Source of the DNA: Zeimonas sp050187175
GTDB lineage: Bacteria; Pseudomonadota; Gammaproteobacteria; Burkholderiales; Burkholderiaceae_E
Length of the DNA stretch: 64,000 nucleotides
Assembly (NCBI GenBank): GCA_050187175.1
Contig: JBFWXS010000003.1
Coordinates: 147,660-211,659, forward strand
Direction of reading: 5' to 3'
Shown: in pieces, positions 27,541-35,710 of the stretch
Layout: each line of letters begins with the position of its first letter
Numbering within the stretch: position 1 is the first letter of the stretch
The notes under the pieces: model-generated
The model's database searches: none
Seen by the model: only the letters and a program-made list of their open reading frames with translations
What the model was told of the DNA's origin: nothing
Translations under genes and position numbers: made by a program

Positions 27541-27640
27541 NNNNNNNNNNNNNNNNNNNNNNNNNNNNNNNNNNNNNNNNNNNNNNNNNNNNNNNNNNNN
27601 NNNNNNNNNNNNNNNNNNNNNNNNNNNNNNNNNNNNNNNN
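27541..27640. other. Assembly gap (100 N) removing the 5' half of the Bug gene
   Basis: Exactly 100 N. The 71 bases to its right do not encode a signal peptide or Bug N-terminus in any frame, so the missing sequence must include at least the Bug 5' half and its promoter. The run length is a placeholder. Confidence 0.97.
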
Positions 27641-27711
27641 GCGGGTTCGAAGGCACACTGTTGTGTCTGTTCTTCCACTGACACCTGCCCGGAACGGGGT
27701 TGCGGGTTGCC

Positions 27712-29349
27712 ATGAACGTCAGTTCCGATTCCGATCTAGCGCGCGTGCGCGATGCCGCCACCTGCCGGCATTGGCTGCAGGCGCTGCCGGCTGACGGCGG
27801 CGAGCGGCTGATGGCGATCGGCGCGCTGCTCGGGCGCATGGCGCGTCCGGGCTTCAGCGCCGACGCGCTGTTCGAGGTGCTCGAGCAGGTGCGGACGGTG
27901 CAGCTGCGCGCCATCGATCAGTCGCTCGAACCGCTGCTGCAGAAGCCGCTGCCGTACGGCAACGACGACTGGCAGCGCATCGGCATGGCGCTGGTCAGCC
28001 TGCGCAGCAGCCGCAATCTGTTCAAGCGCGCCTATTCGCAGATGATGGGAGATCCGCAGGGCGACGAGACGACTCGGTCCATCGTCCCCGGCGCGCAGGA
28101 CGCGCTGCGCGTCGTGCTGCCGCTGGCGCGGGCGCTCGATGCGCAGGCGCGGCTGCTGACCTTGCTGCTGCGTCATCGCGGCGTGCCGCAGGCCGCCGAC
28201 TGGGACGAGCTGTGCGTGCTGACGCAGCATCTGCGTCGCACGACCTTCGTCGACGAGCCGCTGCTCGACGAAGTGCCGCTGGTGCAGTCGCGCACCGCGC
28301 GCGGGCTGTTCACCTATCCGCTGCTGCTGTCGCTGGCCGGGCTGCCCGCGCGCAGCGCGATCGAGATCCAGCTGACCGAGCAGCTGGCCAGCCATCTGGC
28401 CGGCCGCATCGGCTTCCGCATCGACCACGGTCCGCCGCGCGAAAGCCCGCAGGGGCCCACGCTGTCGCTGACGCCCGAGCATTCGGTACGACTCGATTCG
28501 CACCGGCTGCCGCCCAGCTTCCAGCGGCGCCGCGAGCAATCGCAGGCCGCCGCGGCCGACGCGAACCCGCGCCGCCGGCCGCTGGGCGAGCGGGCGCTGC
28601 TGGCCCTGCTCGACGATCTGGAACGGCGCTGGGTCCAGCCCGGGCTGGCGCTGATGCCGCGCCGCGCACCGGCAGCCGAGCTGCGGCTGCGCTTCGGCCT
28701 GCCGAAGATGCACTCCGCCGACATGCGCGTGAAGGTCGGCGCACCCGACAGCGCCGGCATGGGCGGCGCGTCCGGCGCCGGCAGCTCGCAATACGTCTAT
28801 GGGCGCTGGGAGCAGAACACGATCATCCGGCTGTCGCTGGGCAGCGACGACGACAAACGGGATGCCGCGGCGCTGCTGATGGCCGAGAGCGAGCTGGTCC
28901 GCTGGCTCGAAGAGCGCCCCGACGGCCGGCTGGTGGTCGAGCGCGGTGCCCTGACGCCGCGCGCCGGCGTCGGCGCACTGGTCGCCTTGCAGCCGCCATC
29001 GGGCGAGCTGATCCTGTCCACCATCGAGGCGATCGAGCAGGTGCCGGCGTCGGACTACCTGCATCTGCGCGGACAGCGCCTGACGCTGCGCCGCTGGCCC
29101 GGCGCGCCGGTGCCGGCCGGCCTGCGCATTGCCGACGCGATGTTCTTCGAGGACGCCTGGCTGCTGCCGGGCCACGACGGTACGCCGCCCAGTGTCATCG
29201 TGATGCCTACGCATGCGCAGAACGGCGTCGCCGCGCTGCTGCGCGAACCCGAACGCGACGCCTCGGTACGCTTCGGCCGCGTGATCGAGCGCGGCCCCGG
29301 CTACGAGCGCGTCGAGCTCAGCTTCGAGGGCCGGCGCTCGCCGCGCTGA
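27712..29349 (+). CDS. Conserved hypothetical protein, 545 residues
   Basis: I do not recognise a defined family. The protein is cytoplasmic by appearance, with no signal or membrane segment. An N-terminal helical region (RHWLQALPADGGERLMAIGA, FEVLEQVRTVQLRAIDQSLE, VSLRSSRNLFKRAYSQMM) is followed by a middle part with a Gln/Ala/Arg-rich linker near residue 280, then a beta-rich C-terminal part (LRLRFGLPKMHSADMRVKVG, GRWEQNTIIRLSL, RFGRVIERGPGYERVELSFE). The layout recalls betaproteobacterial proteins with a C-terminal PilZ-like barrel, but no RxxxR and NxSxxG pair is convincing. ATG at 27712 is preferred over an upstream TTG. Confidence 0.65.
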   Translation: MNVSSDSDLARVRDAATCRHWLQALPADGGERLMAIGALLGRMARPGFSADALFEVLEQVRTVQLRAIDQSLEPLLQKPLPYGNDDWQRIGMALVSLRSSRNLFKRAYSQMMGDPQGDETTRSIVPGAQDALRVVLPLARALDAQARLLTLLLRHRGVPQAADWDELCVLTQHLRRTTFVDEPLLDEVPLVQSRTARGLFTYPLLLSLAGLPARSAIEIQLTEQLASHLAGRIGFRIDHGPPRESPQGPTLSLTPEHSVRLDSHRLPPSFQRRREQSQAAAADANPRRRPLGERALLALLDDLERRWVQPGLALMPRRAPAAELRLRFGLPKMHSADMRVKVGAPDSAGMGGASGAGSSQYVYGRWEQNTIIRLSLGSDDDKRDAAALLMAESELVRWLEERPDGRLVVERGALTPRAGVGALVALQPPSGELILSTIEAIEQVPASDYLHLRGQRLTLRRWPGAPVPAGLRIADAMFFEDAWLLPGHDGTPPSVIVMPTHAQNGVAALLREPERDASVRFGRVIERGPGYERVELSFEGRRSPR

Positions 29350-29450
29350 CGCAGCCCGCAAGCCGCGCTCGGCCGGCGGCGAAATGGGCTACCATCGGTG
29401 GACCGTCCGTTTCGCCCCCGCAGTCCACCCCGCTTCGCAGCCATTCCGAT

Positions 29451-29960
29451 ATGTCCGGCCTCGACCCGAACACTCCGTTGCCGACGCGCATCGTCGTCCA
29501 CCAGCTGTCGCGCGTGCTCGAGATCGAGTTCTCCGACGGGCGCGTCTTCAAGCTGCCGTTCGAGTTCCTGCGCGTGCATTCGCCTTCGGCCGAAGTGCGC
29601 GGCCACGGGCCGGGCCAGGAAGTGCTGCAGACCGGCAAGGCGCAGGTCGGCATCGAATCGGTCGAGCCGGTAGGCCACTATGCGCTGCAGCCGCGCTTCT
29701 CAGACGGCCACGACACTGGCATCTATTCGTGGGACTACCTGTACCACCTCGGCGACCGGCAGGAAGCTCTGTGGCGCGACTACCTCGACCGGCTGCAGAA
29801 GGCCGGCGCCAGCCGTGACCCGGCTGCGGCCGGAGTGGCCAATGCGGCTGGAGTGGCCGGAGTGGCCGATACCCTCGGAGCGGCCAATGCGCCCGGAGTG
29901 ACCGGCACGGCCGACGCTGCGCCGCTGCGCGCCACCAACCTGTCCCGGCCCAAGGCCTGA
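29451..29960 (+). CDS. DUF971 (gamma-butyrobetaine hydroxylase-like N-terminal domain) protein
   Basis: A 169-residue protein. Residues 10-115 form a DUF971 domain: LPTRIVVHQLSRVLEIEFSD, FKLPFEFLRVHSPSAEVRGH, VEPVGHYALQPRFSDGHDTG and IYSWDYLYHLG. Small DUF971 proteins are often linked to iron-sulfur or ubiquinone genes. The last 50 residues are an Ala/Gly/Val repeat tail (GVANAAGVAGVADTLGAANA) unlike the family and due to tandem duplication. It sits 14 bases before ubiE, so they are probably co-transcribed. Confidence 0.88.
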   Translation: MSGLDPNTPLPTRIVVHQLSRVLEIEFSDGRVFKLPFEFLRVHSPSAEVRGHGPGQEVLQTGKAQVGIESVEPVGHYALQPRFSDGHDTGIYSWDYLYHLGDRQEALWRDYLDRLQKAGASRDPAAAGVANAAGVAGVADTLGAANAPGVTGTADAAPLRATNLSRPKA

Positions 29961-29974
29961 TCCGCGAGGCGCCG

Positions 29975-30751
29975 ATGAACGAATACCGCGACATCCGCGA
30001 GCCCGGCGGCCAGACTGAATCCGGCACCACCCATTTCGGCTATCAGACGGTGGCCGAATCGCAAAAGGCGGCCCGTGTCGCCGACGTATTCCACTCGGTG
30101 GCGGCGCGCTACGACGTCATGAACGACCTGATGTCGGGCGGCCTGCACCGGCTGTGGAAGTCGTTCACCGTCGGCCAGGCGGCCGTGCGGCCCGGGATGC
30201 GCGTGCTCGACATCGCCGGCGGCACCGGCGACCTGGCGCGCGCCTTCGCGCGGCGCGTCGGCGACGGCGGCGAGGTCTGGCTCACCGACATCAACGCGTC
30301 GATGCTGGGCGTCGGCCGCGACCGCATGGTCGACGACGGCTGCCTGCAGCCGGTCCTGCAGTGCGACGCCGAGGCGCTGCCGTTTCCCGGCGGCTATTTC
30401 GATCGCGTCACCGTGGCCTTCGGCCTGCGCAACATGACGCACAAGGATCGCGCGCTGGCCGAGATGCTGCGCGTGCTCAAGCCGGGCGGCCGGCTGCTGG
30501 TGCTGGAATTCTCCAAGGTGCGCAAGCCGCTGCAGCGTGCCTATGATCTGTATTCGTTCTCGGTGCTGCCGTGGTTAGGAAAGCGGGTAGCCGGCGACGA
30601 AGCCAGTTACCGGTATCTGGCCGAGTCGATCCGGATGCACCCTGATCAGGAAACGCTGAAGTCGATGATGGAATCGGCAGGCTTCTGCCGGGTCCGCTAC
30701 TACAATCTGACTGGTGGCGTCGTGGCGTTGCACGAGGGCCTGAAACCGTAG
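29975..30751 (+). CDS. ubiE: Ubiquinone/menaquinone C-methyltransferase UbiE
   Basis: A 258-residue SAM-dependent C-methyltransferase of quinone synthesis. It shows VFHSVAARYDVMNDLMSGGL, the SAM motif VLDIAGGTGDLARAFARR, and the UbiE signatures VAFGLRNMTHKDRALAEMLR and VLKPGGRLLVLEFSK. The end LTGGVVALHEGLKP is standard. It acts on 2-octaprenyl-6-methoxy-1,4-benzoquinol. It is followed by a Tim44-like gene and ubiJ. Confidence 0.97.
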   Translation: MNEYRDIREPGGQTESGTTHFGYQTVAESQKAARVADVFHSVAARYDVMNDLMSGGLHRLWKSFTVGQAAVRPGMRVLDIAGGTGDLARAFARRVGDGGEVWLTDINASMLGVGRDRMVDDGCLQPVLQCDAEALPFPGGYFDRVTVAFGLRNMTHKDRALAEMLRVLKPGGRLLVLEFSKVRKPLQRAYDLYSFSVLPWLGKRVAGDEASYRYLAESIRMHPDQETLKSMMESAGFCRVRYYNLTGGVVALHEGLKP

Positions 30752-30825
30752 CGAAAGCGAATGGGGCGTCGACCCCAAACTCCGGGCCGGCTCGCGGCGG
30801 CCCCTACCTGGATGGAGAACATCGT

Positions 30826-31779
30826 ATGAAGCTGATCTGGACTCGATTGCTGGCCGTCATGATGGCCGTGCTGGCTGCCTTGACGCTCACCGTGTCGGAG
30901 GTCGAGGCCAAGCGGCTCGGCGGCGGCAAATCGTTCGGCAAGCAGTCGTCGAACGTCACGCAGCGCGACGCGATGCCGCCCGCGGGCACGCCGCAGCAGG
31001 CCGGTGCCGCGAACCGCACCGGCGCGCAGGCCGCCGCGCCCGGCAGCGCCGCGCCGGCAGCGGCCGGCAGCCGCTGGATGGCGCCGCTGGCAGGTCTGGC
31101 GGCCGGCCTCGGCCTGGCCGCGCTGGCCAGCTACCTGGGCTTCGGCGAAGGGCTGGCCAACTTCATGATGCTGGCGCTGCTGGTGCTGGCCGCGATCTTC
31201 CTGTTCCGCATGCTGATGGGGCGCCGCGCGGCGTCCAGCGGACCGCGTCCGGCCTATCAAGGCGGTTATTCCAATGCCAATGTGGGCCAGGAAGCAAGCG
31301 TCCGCTATGCGCCGATGCCGGCTGACAGCGGCACGGTCGCGCAGCGCGCGCCGGTGACCGGCGGGGCCGCGGCCGCATCGTCGGCTGCCGCTGCCGAGCA
31401 GTGGCGCGTGCCGGCCGACATGGACGTCGAAGCCTTCCTGCGCACGGCGAAGGTGCAGTTCATCCGCCTGCAGGCTTCGTTCGACAGCGGCAACCTCGAC
31501 GATCTGCGCGAGTTCACGTCGCCCGAGATGTTCGCCGAGCTGAAGCTCGACATCGACGAGCGCAAGGGCGCCGCCAATCGCACCGATGTCGTCACGCTGG
31601 ACGCGCAGCTGCTCGGCGTCGAATCGACGCCGGTCGAGCACATCGCCAGCGTCCGCTTCACCGGCATGATCCGCGAGCAGGCCAATGGCGAAGCCGCGCC
31701 GTTCGACGAAGTCTGGAATCTGGTCAAGCCGGTCTCCGGCGGCGGCTGGGTGCTCGGCGGGATCCAGCAGCTCAACTGA
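30826..31779 (+). CDS. Tim44-like domain protein
   Basis: A 317-residue membrane-associated protein: a signal-like segment (LAVMMAVLAALTLTVSEVEA), a linker with RLGGGKSFGKQSSNV, two membrane helices (APLAGLAAGLGLAALASYLG and FMMLALLVLAAIFLFRMLMG), then a Tim44-like domain (FLRTAKVQFIRLQASFDSGN, LDDLREFTSPEMFAELKLDI, WNLVKPVSGGGWVLGGIQQL). The bacterial proteins occur beside ubiE in Burkholderiales; their role is not established. Confidence 0.92.
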   Translation: MKLIWTRLLAVMMAVLAALTLTVSEVEAKRLGGGKSFGKQSSNVTQRDAMPPAGTPQQAGAANRTGAQAAAPGSAAPAAAGSRWMAPLAGLAAGLGLAALASYLGFGEGLANFMMLALLVLAAIFLFRMLMGRRAASSGPRPAYQGGYSNANVGQEASVRYAPMPADSGTVAQRAPVTGGAAAASSAAAAEQWRVPADMDVEAFLRTAKVQFIRLQASFDSGNLDDLREFTSPEMFAELKLDIDERKGAANRTDVVTLDAQLLGVESTPVEHIASVRFTGMIREQANGEAAPFDEVWNLVKPVSGGGWVLGGIQQLN

Positions 31780-31816
31780 GCCGCTGGCCGGTGGCCGCGA
31801 TTGATGGGCGCCTGCG

Positions 31817-32584
31817 ATGGCGGTTGATGTGAACCCGACGTCGGCGCCGGCCGGGTCGATCCTCGATTCGGCCGCCCGCGCCATATTCCGGCGTCTGGCC
31901 GACGGCGGCGGCGCCGCGCTGGTCGCGGCCTTCGACCACGTGCTCGCGCAGAACGACTGGGCGCGCGCGCGGTTGGCACCCTTCGCAGGACGGCAGCTGC
32001 TGATCGGCATCGACATGCGGCCGCTGCCGGGCCTGCCGCCGCCGCAGCTGCGCGTGCGCATCGTCGAAGGCGGCCTGCTCGAGCGGCTGCGGCCGGTGAA
32101 CACCGCGGCCGACGGCGCTTCGTCCGTCGACCGCTCTTCCGCCGCTGACGACTCCCCTGCGGCGGAGGCGCCGCCCTCCGTGCGCGTGCTGCTGCAGCCG
32201 TCCACCGACGCCGGCTTCGCGCTGCTGCGCCGCGGCCCGCGCGGCCTGTCGCAATTTCTCAAGATCGATGGCGACGCGATGCTGGCAGCCGCGCTGGCCG
32301 ACGTGGCCGAGCATGCGCGCTGGGACCTAGAGGAAGATGCCAGCCGCGTGCTCGGCGACGCGCTTGCGCATCGGCTCGGGCGCGGCGCTTCCGCGCTGCG
32401 CGACTCGGCCAGCGATCTGCGTCGGCGTGCCGAGTCGGCGACCGCCGGCGCATTGACCGGCGAGCAGTCGCCGCTGCTCGGCCGCGACCGTCTCGACGCG
32501 ATGCGGGGTGCGCTCGATGTGATCGAGGCGCGGCTGTCGGTGCTGGAGGCGCGGCAGCGTAGCCCGCGACAGCGGGGCGCCTGA
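31817..32584 (+). CDS. ubiJ: Ubiquinone biosynthesis accessory factor UbiJ-like (SCP2 domain)
   Basis: A 255-residue soluble protein with an SCP2-type lipid-binding domain (DWARARLAPFAGRQLLIGID, VRVLLQPSTDAGFALLRRGP, RGLSQFLKIDGDAMLAAALA) and a helical C-terminus (HARWDLEEDASRVLGDALAH, LDAMRGALDVIEARLSVLEA). UbiJ binds quinone intermediates in the Ubi complex. An acidic Ser/Ala linker near residue 100 interrupts the domain. UbiB, the usual neighbour, is absent here. Confidence 0.82.
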   Translation: MAVDVNPTSAPAGSILDSAARAIFRRLADGGGAALVAAFDHVLAQNDWARARLAPFAGRQLLIGIDMRPLPGLPPPQLRVRIVEGGLLERLRPVNTAADGASSVDRSSAADDSPAAEAPPSVRVLLQPSTDAGFALLRRGPRGLSQFLKIDGDAMLAAALADVAEHARWDLEEDASRVLGDALAHRLGRGASALRDSASDLRRRAESATAGALTGEQSPLLGRDRLDAMRGALDVIEARLSVLEARQRSPRQRGA

Positions 32585-33379
32585 ATGGCTGTGGATCGAA
32601 TCGGCCGCCTGCCGGTGATCCGGCGGGCTGCGGCTGCCATGATCGTGGCGCTGTCCGGCTGGGCGCCGATGGCCGAAGCCCAGCCGCGGGCCGCCGCGCC
32701 GGAGCCCACGCCTTCATCGGCCACGACGGTGTCGGCCGCGCTGGCCTCGTCCTCGCCGGAGATCCGCAAGCTGCCGGTGTCGCTGCTGCAGGATCTGGCC
32801 ACGACCGGACTGATCTCGTCGTCGCGCGGCGAGCCGGTCGCCGCCTTCAGCTGGATCACCGAGACCACGCGCCCCGGCCGTTCGCCGCGGCAGCGGCGCG
32901 AAAGCTTCGCCGGCACGCCGCCCGGTACGCCCTTCGGCCTCAGCCCGGTGCTGCGACAGGATCTGCCCGAAAAACCCGACAAGCCGGCACGCGCCGGCGT
33001 CAGCGTGCGCGGCCTGATGACGCTGCACGCGGACGATACCGGGCTCGACGTCCAGGTCGGCCATCTGCGCCTGCCGCTGAGCGAAGGCGCCCGCTTCGTA
33101 CTGGCCTATCGCGAGGACGATTCGGAGCTGGCGCAGGAATGCGTGGCCGGCGCCAGCGAGCCGGCCGCGTCGCTGCATGCCGGTATCCCCGGCGCGGTGC
33201 GGCGCATCGAATGCGACGGCCGCGGCAAGTATCACGGCATCGGCGTGCGCGTTTCCGCGTCGGTCCTGTACTTCGAGTCGCTCGGCGTGTTCCTGAATCG
33301 CGAACAGCGCATCGACACCCCGCTGGGCCGCCTGCGCACCACGACGCGGATCCTTCAATTCGAGCGTTCCGTGCGCTGA
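32585..33379 (+). CDS. Uncharacterised secreted protein, 264 residues
   Basis: I do not recognise the family. A signal peptide (RAAAAMIVALSGWAPMAEA followed by QPRAAAP) leads to a low-complexity Pro/Ala/Ser linker and a beta-rich domain of about 200 residues with VSVRGLMTLHADDTGLDVQV and GIPGAVRRIECDGRGKYHGI. A Cys pair (QECVAGA, RIECDG) could form a disulfide. It begins immediately after the ubiJ stop, so it may be translationally coupled to it. It is periplasmic by prediction. Confidence 0.7.
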   Translation: MAVDRIGRLPVIRRAAAAMIVALSGWAPMAEAQPRAAAPEPTPSSATTVSAALASSSPEIRKLPVSLLQDLATTGLISSSRGEPVAAFSWITETTRPGRSPRQRRESFAGTPPGTPFGLSPVLRQDLPEKPDKPARAGVSVRGLMTLHADDTGLDVQVGHLRLPLSEGARFVLAYREDDSELAQECVAGASEPAASLHAGIPGAVRRIECDGRGKYHGIGVRVSASVLYFESLGVFLNREQRIDTPLGRLRTTTRILQFERSVR

Positions 33380-33406
33380 GGCCGGTACCGCAACGCGCGG
33401 TCCCGC

Positions 33407-33937
33407 TCACTCCGATCCGGCTTCGTCCTTGCCGCCCAGCGACAGGATCTCCAGCCGCGCGTCGATCACGCCGTGGCGCAGCATGCCGAGCATGCGCGCG
33501 GCACCGAGGCTCACGTCGGCGATGCGGCTGCGCAGATGCGGTCCACGGTCATTGACGCGGACGATCACCGAGCGGCGGTTGCGCAGATTGGTCACCTTCA
33601 CGGTCGATCCGAACGGCAGCGAGCGGTGCGCCATCGTCAGATCGTCAGGGTCGAAGCGCTCGCCGCTCGCCGTCGCACGTTGCGCGAAGCGCTTGCCGTA
33701 GAACGAGACGCGCCCGCGGACGTGGCGAACGGCTTCGGCGTCGCGCTTGTCCGCCCCCGTGGCCTGCGGCGGCACGCGGGCGACCGGTGGGCCCGCGGCG
33801 AGCGACCCGCCTCCGACAAGCGACCCGCCTCCGACAAGCGGCGCGCCCGCGACGAGCGGCGCGCTGACGCACCAGTGCAGCAGCCGACGCCTTTGCGGCC
33901 GCTGCGCCGGCTCGGCACGAGCAGGAACGAGCTTCAT
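33407..33937 (-). CDS. rlpA: RlpA-like septal ring lytic transglycosylase family protein
   Basis: A 176-residue protein. Residues about 68-165 form a double-psi beta-barrel: GRVSFYGKRFAQRATASGER, FDPDDLTMAHRSLPFGSTVK, VTNLRNRRSVIVRVNDRGPH and RIADVSLGAARMLGML. The RVNDRGP motif carries the catalytic Asp of RlpA-type enzymes, which cut denuded glycan strands at the septum. The signal region is unusual: repeated LVGGGS units from an exact 18-bp duplication, with no SPOR domain. Confidence 0.88.
   Translation of the reverse strand: MKLVPARAEPAQRPQRRRLLHWCVSAPLVAGAPLVGGGSLVGGGSLAAGPPVARVPPQATGADKRDAEAVRHVRGRVSFYGKRFAQRATASGERFDPDDLTMAHRSLPFGSTVKVTNLRNRRSVIVRVNDRGPHLRSRIADVSLGAARMLGMLRHGVIDARLEILSLGGKDEAGSE
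33801..33836 (-). repeat. Exact 18-bp tandem duplication in the rlpA-like signal region
   Basis: Bases 33801-33818 are repeated exactly at 33819-33836, encoding two copies of a Leu-Val-Gly-Gly-Gly-Ser unit, with a degenerate third copy next to it. Confidence 0.9.
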
Positions 33938-33986
33938 CCTCCAATCTTGCCTCGTTCAGACTGCGAGGCCCAGCCGAGTCGTCAAT

Positions 33987-34002
33987 TGCACCAAAACGGT
34001 GC
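33987..34002 (+). promoter_or_regulatory. NtrC-like binding site upstream of gdhA
   Basis: TGCACCAAAACGGTGC matches the NtrC enhancer pattern TGCACC-N5-GGTGC with the correct spacing and dyad symmetry. It lies about 235 bases ahead of the gdhA start in the 298-bp gap 33938-34235, which contains no gene. Control of glutamate dehydrogenase by the nitrogen-regulatory system is expected biology, but no clear sigma-54 -24/-12 element was found, so NtrC could act as a repressor here. Confidence 0.6.
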
Positions 34003-34009
34003 GATTTCG

Positions 34010-34023
34010 CGCGCATATGCGCG
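34010..34023. promoter_or_regulatory. Perfect 14-bp palindrome CGCGCATATGCGCG in the gdhA leader
   Basis: A perfect palindrome lies eight bases after the NtrC-like site. It could be an overlapping operator of another dimeric regulator. No specific family matches. Confidence 0.4.
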
Positions 34024-34235
34024 GATCTTTGATGAATCTCTGCAGTGGCAAAGCTCGAAACTGTTACGATTCGCGGCCAGCCTGACGGGTGCCCTGGAAT
34101 GGTGTCGTGCGCACTGTTTCAGGACGTTTCGCGCCGTCGCCTTGCGGCGCGGGGGGCGTTCCTGCACCCGAACGGCGCACGCATGTCCGCCGGCCTGGGC
34201 TCTGCGCCGGCATCCGATATCCATTGGGAGTTCCG

Positions 34236-35579
34236 GTGAAGTACGACAGCCCTGAATCGTTTCTCGCGGCGCTGACGCAGCGCGACCCTCACCAACCTGA
34301 GTACCTGCAGGCGGTGAAAGAAGTCATGATCAGTCTATGGCCGTTCATCAAGCGCCATCCGCGCTATGCCGAGCATGCGCTGCTGGAGCGGCTGGTCGAG
34401 CCGGAACGCGTCCTGCAGTTTCGCGTCTCGTGGGTGGACGATCAGGGGCAGACGCGCGTCAACCGCGCGTTCCGCGTGCAGCACAGCGCCGCCATCGGGC
34501 CGTACAAGGGAGGCATGCGTTTTCATCCGTCGGTCAACCAGTCGATCCTGAAATTCCTCGCCTTCGAGCAGACCTTCAAGAACGCGCTGACCTCGCTGCC
34601 CATGGGCGGCGGCAAGGGCGGTTCCGACTTCGATCCGAAAGGCAAGAGCGACGGCGAGGTCATGCGCTTCTGCCAGTCGCTGATGCTCGAGCTGCATCGC
34701 CATCTGGGTTCGGACACCGACGTCCCGGCCGGCGACATTGGCGTGGGCGCGCGAGAAGTCGGCTTCATGGCCGGCATGATGAAGAAGCTGACCAATGACG
34801 CGTCCTGCGTCTTCACCGGCAAGGGGCTGGCCTACGGCGGCAGCCTGATGCGCCCGGAGGCGACCGGCTACGGCACCGTCTACTTCGCCGAGGAGATGCT
34901 GCGCCGGCGCGGCCAGTCATTCGCCGGCAAGCGCGTGTCGGTGTCGGGCTCGGGCAACGTCGCCCAGTACGCGATCGAGAAGGCGCTCGATCTGGGCGCC
35001 AAGGTGGTCACGGTCTCCGATTCGGATGGCACGGTCGTGGTCGAGCGGGGCTTCGACGAAGAGATGCTGCAGGCGCTGATGGTGCTGAAGAACGAGCGCC
35101 GCGGCCGCATCGCCGAGTTCGCGCAGCAGTTCAAGGTCGAATATCAGCCGGGCCGCCGTCCGTGGCACGTGCCGGTCGACATCGCGCTGCCGTGCGCCAC
35201 GCAGAACGAGCTCGACGAGAACGACGCGCGCACGCTCGTGGGCAACGGCGCGATCTGCGTCGCCGAGGGCGCGAACATGCCGAGCACGCTGGAGGCGGTC
35301 GATGTGTTCCTGAAGGCCGGCACGCTGTACGCGCCGGGCAAGGCCAGCAACGCCGGCGGCGTGGCGACCTCGGGCCTGGAGATGTCGCAGAACTCGCTGC
35401 GCCTGTCGTGGACGCATGCCGAGGTCGACGAGCGGCTGCACGCGATCATGAAGGGCATCCACGAGAACTGCGTGCGCCACGGACAGCGCGACGACGGCTC
35501 GATCAACTACGTCGACGGCGCGAACATCGCCGGTTTTGTCAAGGTTGCCGACGCGATCCTCGACCAGGGTGTGCTCTGA
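34236..35579 (+). CDS. gdhA: NADP-specific glutamate dehydrogenase
   Basis: A 447-residue hexameric enzyme that makes glutamate from 2-oxoglutarate and ammonia. GPYKGGMRFHPSVNQSILKF holds substrate-binding K91, and PMGGGKGGSDFDPKGKSDGE holds the catalytic lysine K127. The Rossmann part starts KRVSVSGSGNVAQYAIEKA. Length equals E. coli GdhA. The GTG at 34236 is chosen because GGGAG lies six bases upstream and it gives the family length; an in-frame upstream GTG would add 49 unrelated residues. It is likely under nitrogen control. Confidence 0.97.
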   Translation: MKYDSPESFLAALTQRDPHQPEYLQAVKEVMISLWPFIKRHPRYAEHALLERLVEPERVLQFRVSWVDDQGQTRVNRAFRVQHSAAIGPYKGGMRFHPSVNQSILKFLAFEQTFKNALTSLPMGGGKGGSDFDPKGKSDGEVMRFCQSLMLELHRHLGSDTDVPAGDIGVGAREVGFMAGMMKKLTNDASCVFTGKGLAYGGSLMRPEATGYGTVYFAEEMLRRRGQSFAGKRVSVSGSGNVAQYAIEKALDLGAKVVTVSDSDGTVVVERGFDEEMLQALMVLKNERRGRIAEFAQQFKVEYQPGRRPWHVPVDIALPCATQNELDENDARTLVGNGAICVAEGANMPSTLEAVDVFLKAGTLYAPGKASNAGGVATSGLEMSQNSLRLSWTHAEVDERLHAIMKGIHENCVRHGQRDDGSINYVDGANIAGFVKVADAILDQGVL

Positions 35580-35710
35580 CGCAGCGGCTTGCTGACGGCA
35601 CCTGACGCCGATTCGGCGCGGCTGCCTGCCGCTCTGGTGTAGGCTCGGTCTGAGACTTCGTTTGCCAGGCCGCATCATCGCGGCCGATGCCGAATCGACA
35701 GGGGGTGCCG

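Noticed and set aside
27641..27711. Possible tRNA T-arm (GGTTCGAA) right after the second gap
   Set aside because: The flanking bases do not form a 5-bp T-stem on either strand and there is no acceptor stem or CCA end.
34021..34100. Sigma-54 promoter for gdhA
   Set aside because: A TGGCA element is present, but no GC at the required distance for the -12 element was found.
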